Assembly: GCF_900103735.1 (NCBI RefSeq) | Contig: NZ_FMXE01000002.1 | Location: 131,373 to 195,372 of the forward strand | Length of the DNA stretch: 64,000 nucleotides | Origin: Algoriphagus alkaliphilus | GTDB taxonomy: Bacteria > Bacteroidota > Bacteroidia > Cytophagales > Cyclobacteriaceae | Direction of reading: 5' to 3' | In this document: positions 9,815 through 18,529 of the stretch, piece after piece | How positions within the stretch are numbered: position 1 is the stretch's first letter | Layout of the letters: each line of letters opens with the position of its first letter | Notes under the pieces: model-generated | The model's input: the letters and a program-made list of their open reading frames with translations, nothing else | Databases searched by the model: none | Told to the model about the DNA's origin: nothing | Made by a program: the position numbers and the translations under genes

Positions 9815-9888
9815 TGAAATACGCTAGCGCGAGATAAACCTCGTGAAATAAATCCGCTGCGTGGATCAAATAAGCTTTGCGAGATAGG
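9815..9888. repeat. Short degenerate repeats downstream of clpB
   Basis: Within 75 bases the octamer GCGAGATA occurs twice (9829-9836, 9879-9886) with small self-complementary units (CGCTAGCG; ATCC..GGAT) separated by AAATAA-like spacers. It encodes nothing and resembles a cluster of miniature dispersed repeats. Confidence 0.4.
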
Positions 9889-9892
9889 TTAG

Positions 9893-9930
9893 AACCCTCA
9901 AGGTCTTTAGGGACTTTGGGGGTTTTTATT
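9893..9930 (+). terminator. Rho-independent terminator of clpB
   Basis: A 13-bp stem with two G-T pairs (9893-9905 with 9911-9924) is followed by TTTTTATTT. The remaining ~220 bases to the DUF1304 gene hold no gene I can support. Confidence 0.8.
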
Positions 9931-10152
9931 TAAGAATACAAATGGGATGGGATGGAGCAATTTGCTTTGTCAGCTTTTTGGAAAATGCCTTTAAGTTTTT
10001 GCCAAAAATTTCTTTTCTGTGAGATATACACGTACTCTCCAAGAATTGCTGAATTGTTACGAAAATTCAGAAAACTCACCTTTAATCACTAAAGTAAAGC
10101 AAACTGGAATCCAAATAGTTTGATCATGTCACCCCCCGTCTCTTGCGGTGAA

Positions 10153-10512
10153 CTAAATCAAAATCAACACAATCCCCACCAGTGCAGGCAGGCCCTGCAC
10201 ATAAAAGATCTTTTTACTTGCCGTAATTCCTCCAAAAATCCCCGCAATCAACACACAGGTCAGAAAAAACAAGGCTACTTTATCCGCCCAAACAGGATCT
10301 AAAATCACCAAGGACCAGACCAACCCAGCCACTAAAAACCCATTATACAATCCCTGATTTGCCGCTAACGCTTTTGTTTTTGGGAACATTTCCGCAGGCA
10401 TTTGACGAAATATTTTCATTCCTGTGGTCTCCCAGGCAAACATTTCAAACCATAAAAAATACAGATGAAGTGCGGCTACCAAGCCGATGACGATGTTGGT
10501 GAGTAGATCCAT
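10153..10512 (-). CDS. DUF1304 family small membrane protein
   Basis: I start at the ATG at 10512 (MDLLTNIVIG), giving 119 residues; the frame extends to 10545 but the extension lies in a palindromic repeat. The protein has four hydrophobic segments and the family-typical stretch HLYFLWFEMFAWET with QGLYNGFLVAGL. DUF1304 proteins are inner-membrane proteins of unknown function. It is divergent from the rRNA methyltransferase gene. Confidence 0.8.
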   Translation of the reverse strand: MDLLTNIVIGLVAALHLYFLWFEMFAWETTGMKIFRQMPAEMFPKTKALAANQGLYNGFLVAGLVWSLVILDPVWADKVALFFLTCVLIAGIFGGITASKKIFYVQGLPALVGIVLILI

Positions 10513-10544
10513 TGTTTTTATTTGAATATATGGAAAAAAGGTCA

Positions 10545-10587
10545 ACAGTCCACTGACGAAGGTCCACCGCCGTGGACAGTGGACTGT
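10545..10587. repeat. Nested inverted repeat (cruciform) between divergent genes
   Basis: The outer arms ACAGTCCACTG (10545-10555) and CAGTGGACTGT (10577-10587) are perfect complements. The inner arms GTCCAC (10562-10567) and GTGGAC (10572-10577) close on a CGCC loop. Outer and inner arms share the GTCCAC/GTGGAC core. It looks like a REP or MITE-like palindrome sitting in the promoter region. Confidence 0.65.
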
Positions 10588-10607
10588 CGTCCGTCGACCG
10601 AAAAACC

Positions 10608-10615
10608 TATCTTTG
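10608..10615 (+). promoter_or_regulatory. Candidate -7 box (TATCTTTG) for the rRNA methyltransferase
   Basis: This is an exact TAnnTTTG only 4 bases before the ATG at 10620. If used, the mRNA would be leaderless or nearly so, because the start site falls a few bases downstream of this element. No clear -33 TTG was found. Confidence 0.45.
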
Positions 10616-10619
10616 CCTC

Positions 10620-11996
10620 ATGTCCGAAATAAAACTGCCCACAGAATTCGAGTCTCAAATGTTTTCACTTTTGGGAAAAGAAGAATTCGAAGCTTTTAAA
10701 ACTGCAGTCAACCAAACACCACGTACCTCCATTCGTCTGAATTCGGCAAAACCGTTCACTCTAAACTGGCCAAATTCTCCAATTCCTTGGTCCAGACAAG
10801 GTTTTTTTCTAGAAGATCGCCCAAGTTTCACCCTTGACCCAGCATTTCAGGCAGGTGCCTATTACGTTCAGGAAGCTTCGTCTATGTTTATCGAACATAT
10901 CCTTGATAGCCTTCAGATTCCCAAAGGAATTTACCTTGATTTGGCCGCTGCGCCTGGCGGAAAAAGCACGTTGCTATCCACTTATCTAGGAAATGAAGGA
11001 CTTGTAGTTGCCAATGAAGTCATCCAATCCAGAGCCCAAATTCTGAAAGAAAATGCGATCAAATGGGGCTTGGGAAATATCATCGTGTCCAACAATGATC
11101 CCGATCATTTCGAACCCTTGGCAGGTTTTTTTGACTTGGTCTTGGTGGATGCGCCTTGCTCGGGTGAGGGAATGTTCAGAAAAGATCCACAAGCCCGGGA
11201 AGAGTGGTCACCAGACAATGTGCAGCTTTGCTCTGCAAGACAAAAACGCATCATGGACAAGGCCGGGGCTTTGGTCAAAGGAGGCGGTTACCTAATCTAC
11301 TCAACTTGCACATTCAACAAGCAGGAAAACGAGGAAATGATCCAATTTCTCACCGGGGAATTTGCTTTCGAGCCCGTCCAAATTCCGCTCGATCCAATTT
11401 GGAACATCGTAGAATCTCCGGTAGAAACACCCGATGGGACGTTTTTCGGATACCGTTTTTTCCCTCATAAGGTAGAAGGTGAGGGCTTTTTTATCACCAT
11501 TCTAAAGCGACCAGATTCCGCCTCCTCGCAGGAACCCGGAAAGATCAAAGACTTCAAGCATCCGGTTTTGAAATCTATCAATGAGCGGGAAGAAATAGGA
11601 TTCGATACAGAATTAGGATTCGAAGGAAAAGGAAAGTATTACAGTCTTAACGATTCAATATTCAGAATTAACCAAGCCTTTTTCAGACATTTTGAGCGGA
11701 TTGCATTGCATCTGAGTTTGCGGTATTTTGGGGTGGAGCTGGGCAAAAAACAGAAAAACGATTGGATTCCTTCGCATGAATGGGCCCTGTCTACGTTACC
11801 AAAAAACGGCTTTGATTCTTTCGAAGTCACCTTAGACCAAGCTTTGGATTTTTTGCGAAAAAACGATCAGGAAATCGCCGATCTGCCTAGTGGCTGGGTG
11901 CTGATGACTTATCAAAATCTTCCGCTGGGTTGGGTCAAAAACTTGGGAAATCGTGTGAACAATTACTTTCCAAAGGAATGGCGAATAAGGATGTGA
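10620..11996 (+). CDS. RsmF-type rRNA (cytosine-C5) methyltransferase, NOL1/NOP2/Sun family
   Basis: I chose the ATG at 10620 (MSEIKLPTEFE, 458 residues) over an in-frame ATG at 10572 that lies in the palindrome. The SAM-binding motif DLAAAPGGKSTLLS and the catalytic pair, PCSG in VDAPCSGEGMF and the second cysteine in YSTCTF, are present. The C-terminal ~170 residues form an RsmF-like/PUA-type RNA-binding extension (WVLMTYQNLPLGWVKNLGNRVNNYFPKEWRI). It likely methylates a 16S rRNA cytosine in the cytosol. It converges tightly on the P1 peptidase gene, with 3 bases between the two stops. Confidence 0.88.
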   Translation: MSEIKLPTEFESQMFSLLGKEEFEAFKTAVNQTPRTSIRLNSAKPFTLNWPNSPIPWSRQGFFLEDRPSFTLDPAFQAGAYYVQEASSMFIEHILDSLQIPKGIYLDLAAAPGGKSTLLSTYLGNEGLVVANEVIQSRAQILKENAIKWGLGNIIVSNNDPDHFEPLAGFFDLVLVDAPCSGEGMFRKDPQAREEWSPDNVQLCSARQKRIMDKAGALVKGGGYLIYSTCTFNKQENEEMIQFLTGEFAFEPVQIPLDPIWNIVESPVETPDGTFFGYRFFPHKVEGEGFFITILKRPDSASSQEPGKIKDFKHPVLKSINEREEIGFDTELGFEGKGKYYSLNDSIFRINQAFFRHFERIALHLSLRYFGVELGKKQKNDWIPSHEWALSTLPKNGFDSFEVTLDQALDFLRKNDQEIADLPSGWVLMTYQNLPLGWVKNLGNRVNNYFPKEWRIRM

Positions 11997-11999
11997 GAA

Positions 12000-13121
12000 T
12001 TAATGATTTCCCTTTTTCACCCAATCTAAAACTTTTTCTTTTGGCAGCGCCTCAACTTTTCTTCCGTCTTTTCCCACCATCGTTTCCGCTGCAAAAAGTG
12101 AATTAATAATCGCTTCCTCTGTTGCCTCGATTACTGCTAGAAAAAGAGAAGTCATGTCATCATTTCCGAGAAATTCAGCTTTCTGAAGCAATTGAGCCGG
12201 AACAGAATGAGGTATTCGCAGGCCCTCTGCTGTGGAAAAAGCGATTACATAATCTCCCGAGCCATTGGAAGCAATCCCTCCCGTTTTTGCCAAGCCCATC
12301 ATAGCCCGCTGAGCCATGCGCTCCAGATTTCGCTCCAAAACCGGGGCATCAGTCGCCACGATAATCATGCAACTGCCATCCGATTTTTCCAGCGCATCTT
12401 TGAAAGGGTACTTTCCAAGCTTTTCCCCGACGGGAACTCCTGCAATCTGCAAGTTTCCGCCAAAATTGGTCTGGACCAGAACACCAACTGTATATCCTCC
12501 GAGGCTTTCGGGCAGCTTTCGCGAGGAAGACCCGATTCCTCCTTTCCAGCCAAAGCAAACTGTACCCGTTCCGGCACCGACATTCCCCTCTTCAATAGGA
12601 CCGGATTTGGCATTTTGAATAGCTTCAATGACTTCATCCGAAGTAATATGCATCCCTCGAATGTCATTCAGGTAGCCGTCGTTTGTTTCTCCGACCACAG
12701 CGTTGACAGATTGGATTTGTTCATTTCCCGGCTGGGACAGCGAATAGTTCACCACCCCTTCAATTCCCGCGGCCACGCTAAGCGTATTGGTAAGAATGAT
12801 CGGAGATTCGATATTTCCCAACTCCTGTACCTGCGTCACTCCGGCCAACTTGCCGAATCCATTTCCCACAAAAATGGCCGCTGGCACTTTCTCCTGAAAA
12901 AGATTCCCTCCATGAGGCAAAATTGCTGTCACGCCGGTTCGGATATGCTCTCCTTCGTTTTTGGTAAAATGACCGACTATCAGGCCTTTTACATCTGTGA
13001 TGGAGTTAAGCTGGCCCGTGGGTAGCACGCCAAAGGGAATACCGAGTTCACTTGGGCGGGTTTGGGAAATTCCTCCCAGAGAAATAAAGGTCATTAGAAT
13101 GATTATGATGGTTTTTTTCAA
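12000..13121 (-). CDS. P1-family peptidase (DmpA/BapA-like aminopeptidase), exported
   Basis: This 373-residue protein has a signal peptide (MKKTIIIILMTFISLGGISQT). P1 (S58) enzymes are N-terminal nucleophile hydrolases that self-cleave before a serine; the motif here is NGSGDYVIAFSTA with Ser near 288. Upstream landmarks ITDVKGLIVGHFT and GIHITSDEV-like (GMHITSDEVIEAI) also match. Known members release N-terminal L- or D-residues or cleave beta-peptides. The protein would be periplasmic. It is alone in its orientation, downstream of the broken RelE module. Confidence 0.88.
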   Translation of the reverse strand: MKKTIIIILMTFISLGGISQTRPSELGIPFGVLPTGQLNSITDVKGLIVGHFTKNEGEHIRTGVTAILPHGGNLFQEKVPAAIFVGNGFGKLAGVTQVQELGNIESPIILTNTLSVAAGIEGVVNYSLSQPGNEQIQSVNAVVGETNDGYLNDIRGMHITSDEVIEAIQNAKSGPIEEGNVGAGTGTVCFGWKGGIGSSSRKLPESLGGYTVGVLVQTNFGGNLQIAGVPVGEKLGKYPFKDALEKSDGSCMIIVATDAPVLERNLERMAQRAMMGLAKTGGIASNGSGDYVIAFSTAEGLRIPHSVPAQLLQKAEFLGNDDMTSLFLAVIEATEEAIINSLFAAETMVGKDGRKVEALPKEKVLDWVKKGNH

Positions 13122-13139
13122 AACATTGAAGTTAAATTT

Positions 13140-13406
13140 TTAGGGGAAAAAACTGTAAATATCCTTTCTGTGAAGGATTCGAATAAAAATCAGATGGTCA
13201 TTTTCCCATAGTAATCAAACACGATAATTTCCAAGCTTTGCTCTAAAGTAACTCTTTGTGCCTACTAATTTTTTCAAGTTTGAAAGGGAACTGAGGGACT
13301 CAGCTTTTTGAATTTCCTCAATGAAACTCAAAACTTTCTGATTAAGATCTTGGTCTTTGATTTTCTTCCAGTCCTTATAAAAGGATTTATCTATCAGAAT
13401 TTTCAT
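13140..13406 (-). pseudogene. RelE/ParE-family toxin interrupted by an in-frame TGA
   Basis: Translation from the ATG at 13406 gives 63 residues (MKILIDKSFYKDWKKIKD... KLGNYRV) and stops at TGA (13215-13217). Reading on in the same frame gives LLWENDHLIFIRILHRKDIYSFFP and a TAA at 13140-13142. That is exactly the C-terminal strand set (IRILHRKDIY) expected for this toxin family, for a total of about 88 residues. A single GGA-to-TGA change would explain it. The missing end carries the conserved HRxxIY region, so the truncated product is probably inactive. The start overlaps the antitoxin stop by 20 bases. Confidence 0.8.
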
Positions 13407-13599
13407 TTTTCAGTTCTCCCAAAAAATTAGCTAAGTCCACATATTCTCCAGTCTTCCCACTTTCGATTGCATTTGCCAAAGCTAAATCTTCGGCCAACTC
13501 GTCTTTGATAATTGAAAACTCAACGCCAAGAGCTTTGGCAAGCTCTTTGATTTGCTTCAAATTTTTGGACGATTTACTTTTTAAAATGATCGCTTCCAT
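13387..13599 (-). CDS. Antitoxin of the broken RelE-type module
   Basis: This is a 70-residue acidic protein: MEAIILKSKSSKNLKQIKELAKALG, then a region ending LANFLGELKNEN. The N-terminal half looks like a short DNA-binding or dimerisation segment and the C-terminal acidic part like the toxin-wrapping tail seen in small RelB-like antitoxins. It precedes and overlaps the toxin remnant. It seems intact although its partner carries a stop codon. About 180 bases between it and nth hold no gene. Confidence 0.65.
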   Translation of the reverse strand: MEAIILKSKSSKNLKQIKELAKALGVEFSIIKDELAEDLALANAIESGKTGEYVDLANFLGELKNENSDR

Positions 13600-13779
13600 G
13601 ACTCTGATATTTTCTTAAATATACCCAAAAGCACCAAAAATCTGTTGGTTATAAACGTTTGAAATTAAGTCCTACTTTTTTGAAGCAATAAAAAAATGTC
13701 GCCTAATTTTTCAATTTTCAAATCTTCCAATATTCCAATTATACCTATCTTATCCTCCGTTTCCAACTAGAACTTATTC

Positions 13780-14451
13780 ATGCTTAAAAAACAGCGATAC
13801 GAAGCTTTTATTTCTCACTTTTCGGAAAACATGCCCATAGCTGAAACGGAACTTCAATACGAAAATCCCTTCCAGCTCTTGGTAGCTGTGGTCCTCTCTG
13901 CCCAATGTACAGACAAGCGTGTAAATATTGTAACACGAACTCTTTTTGAGCATTTTCCCACCCCAGCGCATTTGGCGGCGACTCATTTTGATGAACTTTT
14001 CCCCTACATCCGCTCCATTTCCTATCCCAATAATAAAACGAAACACCTGATCGGATTGGGTAAAATGCTGATGGAAGAGTTTGGGGGAGAGGTGCCGTCC
14101 ACCGTCGATGAATTAACCAAACTTCCCGGAGTTGGCCGAAAAACTGCCAATGTCATCACCTCTGTAGTATGGAATCAACCCAATATGGCTGTTGATACAC
14201 ATGTTTTCCGGGTGTCCAGACGACTTGGCCTTGTCCCTTTGACTGCTAAAACACCCTATGATGTGGAGAAACAACTTGTCAAACACATCCCCAAACAATA
14301 CATCCACGTAGCCCATCATTGGCTGATTCTTCATGGGAGATATACTTGTCTTGCGCGCAGACCTAAATGTGAGGAATGCACTATCACTCATTTTTGTAAG
14401 TATTTCGAAAAGGCCAACAAGATCGCAGCTAAGGAGGGCGTTCAAAAATAA
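13780..14451 (+). CDS. nth: Endonuclease III
   Basis: This 223-residue protein shows the helix-hairpin-helix LPGVGRKTANV (from residue 115, catalytic Lys near 120), the catalytic Asp in VDTHVF near 139, and a C-terminal [4Fe-4S] cluster with Cys190, Cys197, Cys200 and Cys206 in the exact C-x6-C-x2-C-x5-C spacing. It is a DNA glycosylase/AP lyase removing oxidised pyrimidines. Its TAA is followed directly by the ATG of the asparagine synthetase with no spacer, so the two are likely one transcript even though their roles differ. Confidence 0.97.
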   Translation: MLKKQRYEAFISHFSENMPIAETELQYENPFQLLVAVVLSAQCTDKRVNIVTRTLFEHFPTPAHLAATHFDELFPYIRSISYPNNKTKHLIGLGKMLMEEFGGEVPSTVDELTKLPGVGRKTANVITSVVWNQPNMAVDTHVFRVSRRLGLVPLTAKTPYDVEKQLVKHIPKQYIHVAHHWLILHGRYTCLARRPKCEECTITHFCKYFEKANKIAAKEGVQK

Positions 14452-16224
14452 ATGTGCGGGATACATTTAATTTGGGGCAAAAAGGCAAGTAAAAAGTCCA
14501 TTCAGGCTTTGGTCGATGCCACTCACCACAGAGGTCCGGATCAGTCTGCCATCTATTCTCCATGGAACGGGCTTTGGATTGGCGTAAATCGCCTCAAAAT
14601 TCTTCATCATGGGCCAGATGCAGACCAGCCATTTTGGGCTCCAGATGGCAACAGTCTGCTAATTTTGAATGGAGAAATTTACAATTTTCAGGAACTGAGG
14701 AGGCTACTGACCAAGATGGGTATCGAATTCATCACACAATCCGACACCGAGGTTTTATTGCATTACCTGAAGATTTTTGGGCAAAAGGGTTTGCAAAAAC
14801 TCAATGGAATGTTTTCGTTCATTTACATCGACTTGATCAGCAAATCAGTGCTGGTAGCAAGAGATCGAAACGGCGAAAAACCACTCTATTATGCCCAAAG
14901 CCCAGATAATTTGGTCATCTCTTCAGAATTGAGAGGGATTACAGCTTTTCAAGCTCATGTCCCGGATTGGGATCAGGTTGATCATTATTTTTATTTCCGT
15001 GCTCCCGCTCCGGGAAAAACCTTTCATCGAGGAATCAGTGCCTGGAAACCCGGTAGATACAGTACGCTTTTCAGACACGACACTTTCAGATGGGATACGC
15101 TCCCTGTACCGCAAGGGGATAATGAACCGCCAAGTCAAACCTCCTTCGCCAAACTCCTGGAAAAAACAGTACTCAATCAATTTCATGCTGATGTACCCGT
15201 AGGATTGCTTCTGAGCGGTGGAGCAGACAGTAGTTTGCTATACTCACTTTGGTACAGAAAAACCGGAACTTCACTACCCGCTTTTACCATTCAGGTTGAG
15301 AAAAAGTACCGGTCAAAATACGCAGATGGAGACCAAGCTATTCGGTTTTCCAAACAGATTCCAACCGATCATCATCTCATTGACATCGACCAAAATGCCT
15401 TCTTGGAAAACTGGGAGGAATACATCCGAAGTGTGGATCTTCCCATAGGAGATTCGGCAGGGTTTCTGACTTGGATGATTGGGAAAAAAGCCAAATCCGA
15501 GGTAAAAGTCCTGATTTCCGGGGCAGGATCCGATGAGCTCTGGGGTGGGTATCAGCGACATGCCGCATTTGATAAATATTTGCAATTGCAGCGTTTTTGG
15601 TGCAAATGGGCAGACTATTTAAAAAAGCTGCCTTTTGGAAAAAATTGGAAAAAGTTCACATCAGGAATCCAGCTTGACCCCAATACCACCTTCCTGAATT
15701 TCTCCGCCTTGCAAAACCCTCCAACAGAAATGATCGGGGATTATGAACGGATTTTCAATCCAAAATTACCGGTATACAAGCGAATGCTGGACTTTGACCG
15801 GCAAGTTTACCTAGTACAGGACGTTTTAAAAGTCCACGACAATGCCCTGATGGCTCATGGTATCGAAGGCCGCTCGCCCTATCTGGATTCCTCCCTTTTG
15901 GGGCTATGGCAGCGGGTGGAAGATCCTGCACTCCTCCTTGGCAAACCCTGGATTAAGAATTTGCTTCGGGAAAATGAGCTTGGCTGGGTTGCAGATCGAA
16001 AGAAGTTTGGTTTTGGACTTCCATTGCAAGAGTGGCTTAGCGAATCCGGAGAATTATCCAAAAGAGTATTCGCTACACTCAAGGAGTTTGATAAAACACA
16101 GGGTGAAAACTTTTCAAATCCGGTAAGACAAATCCTACGGAATCCAGAGTCAGGAGTGAAAACGCAATTCTTAACCCTTTATAATCTGTTTCTTTTGGCA
16201 AAATGGTCGAAATTGCGTCTATGA
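14452..16224 (+). CDS. asnB: Asparagine synthetase B-like (glutamine-hydrolysing), EPS-locus type
   Basis: This 590-residue protein starts MCGI, leaving Cys2 as N-terminal nucleophile of the class II glutaminase domain (about 1-190; RGPDQ and GEIYNFQELR are visible). The synthetase domain follows with the PPi-loop LSGGADSS near 252-260 and GAGSDELWGGY near 358. It would make asparagine or amidate a carboxyl group using Gln and ATP. Members of this family often sit in polysaccharide loci, where they may amidate sugar acids; the position here, directly before a glycosyltransferase with an ATGA overlap, supports that. It could equally supply asparagine. Confidence 0.88.
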   Translation: MCGIHLIWGKKASKKSIQALVDATHHRGPDQSAIYSPWNGLWIGVNRLKILHHGPDADQPFWAPDGNSLLILNGEIYNFQELRRLLTKMGIEFITQSDTEVLLHYLKIFGQKGLQKLNGMFSFIYIDLISKSVLVARDRNGEKPLYYAQSPDNLVISSELRGITAFQAHVPDWDQVDHYFYFRAPAPGKTFHRGISAWKPGRYSTLFRHDTFRWDTLPVPQGDNEPPSQTSFAKLLEKTVLNQFHADVPVGLLLSGGADSSLLYSLWYRKTGTSLPAFTIQVEKKYRSKYADGDQAIRFSKQIPTDHHLIDIDQNAFLENWEEYIRSVDLPIGDSAGFLTWMIGKKAKSEVKVLISGAGSDELWGGYQRHAAFDKYLQLQRFWCKWADYLKKLPFGKNWKKFTSGIQLDPNTTFLNFSALQNPPTEMIGDYERIFNPKLPVYKRMLDFDRQVYLVQDVLKVHDNALMAHGIEGRSPYLDSSLLGLWQRVEDPALLLGKPWIKNLLRENELGWVADRKKFGFGLPLQEWLSESGELSKRVFATLKEFDKTQGENFSNPVRQILRNPESGVKTQFLTLYNLFLLAKWSKLRL

Positions 16225-17444
16225 AGGTCATCTACATCCATCAGTATTTCCGAACCCCCGATCAAGGTGGAGCGGTGCGCTCTTACCATCTAGCCAAAGG
16301 CATGGTGGAGGCTGGAATTGAGGTGGAAATGATTACCACGCATGCCTTATCCGATTATGATCAACGCTGGATCGACGGCATCCGGGTTCATTACCTGCCT
16401 GTGGATTATGACCAAAAGTTCGGCTTTTTTAAGCGGATTTGGGCATTTTGGCGCTTTGTAACAAAGGCTAAAAAACTGGTAAAAAAGCTACCAAGACCGG
16501 ATTTGCTCTACATTACCTCAACCCCCCTCACCACGGGACTGATAGGACTTTGGGCAAAAAAAAGAATGGCCATCCCCTATGTTTTTGAAGTGCGGGATCT
16601 TTGGCCGGAAGCCCCGATACAAGTTGGAGCAATCCGTAATCCGGTCACAAAATCCCTGCTCTATTCCCTTGAAAGGAAAATTTACGATCAAGCCTTGAGT
16701 TTAGTCGCCCTTTCTCCTGGGATAGCGGCCCATTTGCAGAAAATCAGCCCTCAGCGGGAGGTAGCCTTGATTCCGAATTTTTCAGATCTGAACCGATTTT
16801 ATCCAAAAGAGAAAAATCAAAAATTAGCAGTGGAGCTTGGGATTTCAGCCGGATTGACACTGGTATACACCGGAGCATTGGGACAGGTAAATGCCGTGGA
16901 AGAATTGCTGGAATTGGCTGAAATAGCCCAAAAAAAAGGAAAAAATTGGGGGTTTCTGATCATGGGAACAGGAAGTTTCGAGCAAAGATTAAGAGATCTC
17001 ACCAAAGCAAAAAACCTGAAAAATGTCTGGTTCATCCCTTTCGGATCCAAGGAAAAGGTTAACGAAGTCCTTTCCCTGGCAGATTTAGCATGGATTTCTT
17101 TTGCGCATTTGCCAGTACTTAAGACTAACAGTCCCAATAAGTTTTTTGACGCCTTGGCTGCCGGAAAGGCTATCATAGTGAATCACAAAGGCTGGGTTTA
17201 CGACTTGGTAAAAACCTACGAACTTGGAATCTCCTGTCTTCCCGGAAAAATGGACGCTGCTATTGCCAAGCTTGAAAAACTGGAAGAAAATCCTTCAGAG
17301 CTCGGCCGCCTGAGCAAAAACTCAAGAATACTGGCAGAAACCTATTTTTCAAAAGAAATTGCTGTGAGCAGGCTTTTGGAACTGATCAACCCTCAGCCGA
17401 AAACAACTACTCAGGGCGGCGCGGTCGATATCCGGACTGCCTGA
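16221..17444 (+). CDS. Glycosyltransferase, GT4-like (GT-B fold)
   Basis: I start at the ATG at 16221 (MKVIYIHQYFRTPDQGG, 407 residues); its ATG overlaps the asnB stop (ATGA). The glycine-rich GGAVRSYHLAKGM near the N-terminus and FEVRDLWPEAP match the WbuB-like group of GT4 enzymes. The C-terminal Rossmann domain has YTGALGQVNAVEELLELAEI and a donor-binding region PNKFFDALAAGKAII. It transfers a sugar from a nucleotide donor onto a lipid-linked intermediate at the inner membrane. Its last 38 bases overlap gldB, which is read on the opposite strand. Confidence 0.85.
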   Translation: MKVIYIHQYFRTPDQGGAVRSYHLAKGMVEAGIEVEMITTHALSDYDQRWIDGIRVHYLPVDYDQKFGFFKRIWAFWRFVTKAKKLVKKLPRPDLLYITSTPLTTGLIGLWAKKRMAIPYVFEVRDLWPEAPIQVGAIRNPVTKSLLYSLERKIYDQALSLVALSPGIAAHLQKISPQREVALIPNFSDLNRFYPKEKNQKLAVELGISAGLTLVYTGALGQVNAVEELLELAEIAQKKGKNWGFLIMGTGSFEQRLRDLTKAKNLKNVWFIPFGSKEKVNEVLSLADLAWISFAHLPVLKTNSPNKFFDALAAGKAIIVNHKGWVYDLVKTYELGISCLPGKMDAAIAKLEKLEENPSELGRLSKNSRILAETYFSKEIAVSRLLELINPQPKTTTQGGAVDIRTA

Positions 17445-18411
17445 AAATCTTCTCCACATCCCACTCCATCATCAGCACTGCCAAGTCTACATTCTGGTTG
17501 GACTGATAGTCGTCCACAATATTCCAGCCCAGCCATCGTCCCAATCTTCCGGGGGCTTTTGTGGAGATTGCATCCGTAAAAGGGGCTTCTCCGATGTATT
17601 TTCTGATTTCAAAGGGGTTAGTCTGGTAAAGCAGTTCATTTTCTACAAAATGGGCCCAAATGAACTCCTCATTTTCAAAGCATTCAGCAATTTCCTCCGG
17701 AGTATAACCAATGATAAACTGGTCTGAGGTGCAGGGCATAATTGCTTTGACAAAATGATAAGCCTTCCCATAATACATCATCTCAGACAGCAAGGTGTTG
17801 TTTGTGGGGTCAGTGATGTTGTAGCGGGAGGAAATGGCAAGCACAATCATTGGAACCAAATATTCACGTTCATAGCGCACAGCCATGTATCGCGCAATAT
17901 CGGGCTGAAAGCTGTGATCAGCAGGCAGGTAATAGTCCAGACCGATTACAATCATGTCGTCCGTGACAATCAGATCCGAATTGAAGCCGGAGACAAAGGT
18001 ATAAACCTTGGGTATTTTGAAATCTGGGAAATAGTATTTGATGGACTTGAAGGCATTTTTGAGGTCAGTTTCAATATCAGAAATATCTGCAAACTCCACT
18101 TTGACCGAGTCATACAGTACCCGCAGAGCCGAATCCTGATGAACCTCGAGTAGGCTGGCGGCGAGTGAATCAGGAGAGAAATACATGCTTTCCTGAAGGT
18201 ACACCTCAGCAAATTCAGGATGCTTTTCCAACAGAAACAAGTAATCCTTTACTGTATTTGCACCAAAGAACTCATCCTCCAAACGGGTAATAGACAAGTC
18301 AATGTCCTGATCAAGAATATCGGGATCCAATTCACAGGTTTGGTTTTTTTTGCCACAGGCGAAAACTAAAATCAAGATCGGAATCAGAAAAGCAATTCGG
18401 GTAGGCCTCAT
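17407..18411 (-). CDS. gldB: Gliding motility lipoprotein GldB
   Basis: This 334-residue lipoprotein (MRPTRIAFLIPILILVFAC) has sequence typical of GldB: the DIDLSITRLEDEFF N-terminal block, YYFPDFKIPKVYTFVSGFNSDLIV, and a C-terminal RLGRWLGWNIV segment near PGRLGRW. GldB is required for gliding and T9SS function in Flavobacterium, though its biochemical role is unclear. It is inserted between polysaccharide genes on the opposite strand and overlaps the glycosyltransferase tail-to-tail by 38 bases. It begins 118 bases from the divergent radical SAM gene. Confidence 0.9.
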   Translation of the reverse strand: MRPTRIAFLIPILILVFACGKKNQTCELDPDILDQDIDLSITRLEDEFFGANTVKDYLFLLEKHPEFAEVYLQESMYFSPDSLAASLLEVHQDSALRVLYDSVKVEFADISDIETDLKNAFKSIKYYFPDFKIPKVYTFVSGFNSDLIVTDDMIVIGLDYYLPADHSFQPDIARYMAVRYEREYLVPMIVLAISSRYNITDPTNNTLLSEMMYYGKAYHFVKAIMPCTSDQFIIGYTPEEIAECFENEEFIWAHFVENELLYQTNPFEIRKYIGEAPFTDAISTKAPGRLGRWLGWNIVDDYQSNQNVDLAVLMMEWDVEKIFRQSGYRPRRPE

Positions 18412-18529
18412 GGGATGTTGGTTTCAGATTCAAAAATAAGGATTCCAATCTTAATCCATCAATTCGTTCTCCTCTGGCAATCCTAATTTTCCGTTTGCTT
18501 CTTCCTTCCTTAATTCCGTATTTTCCAAA

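Noticed and set aside
12192..13025. 277-residue plus-strand reading frame
   Set aside because: It lies wholly antisense to the P1 peptidase, whose catalytic motifs and signal peptide are clear; the antisense product has no recognisable domain.
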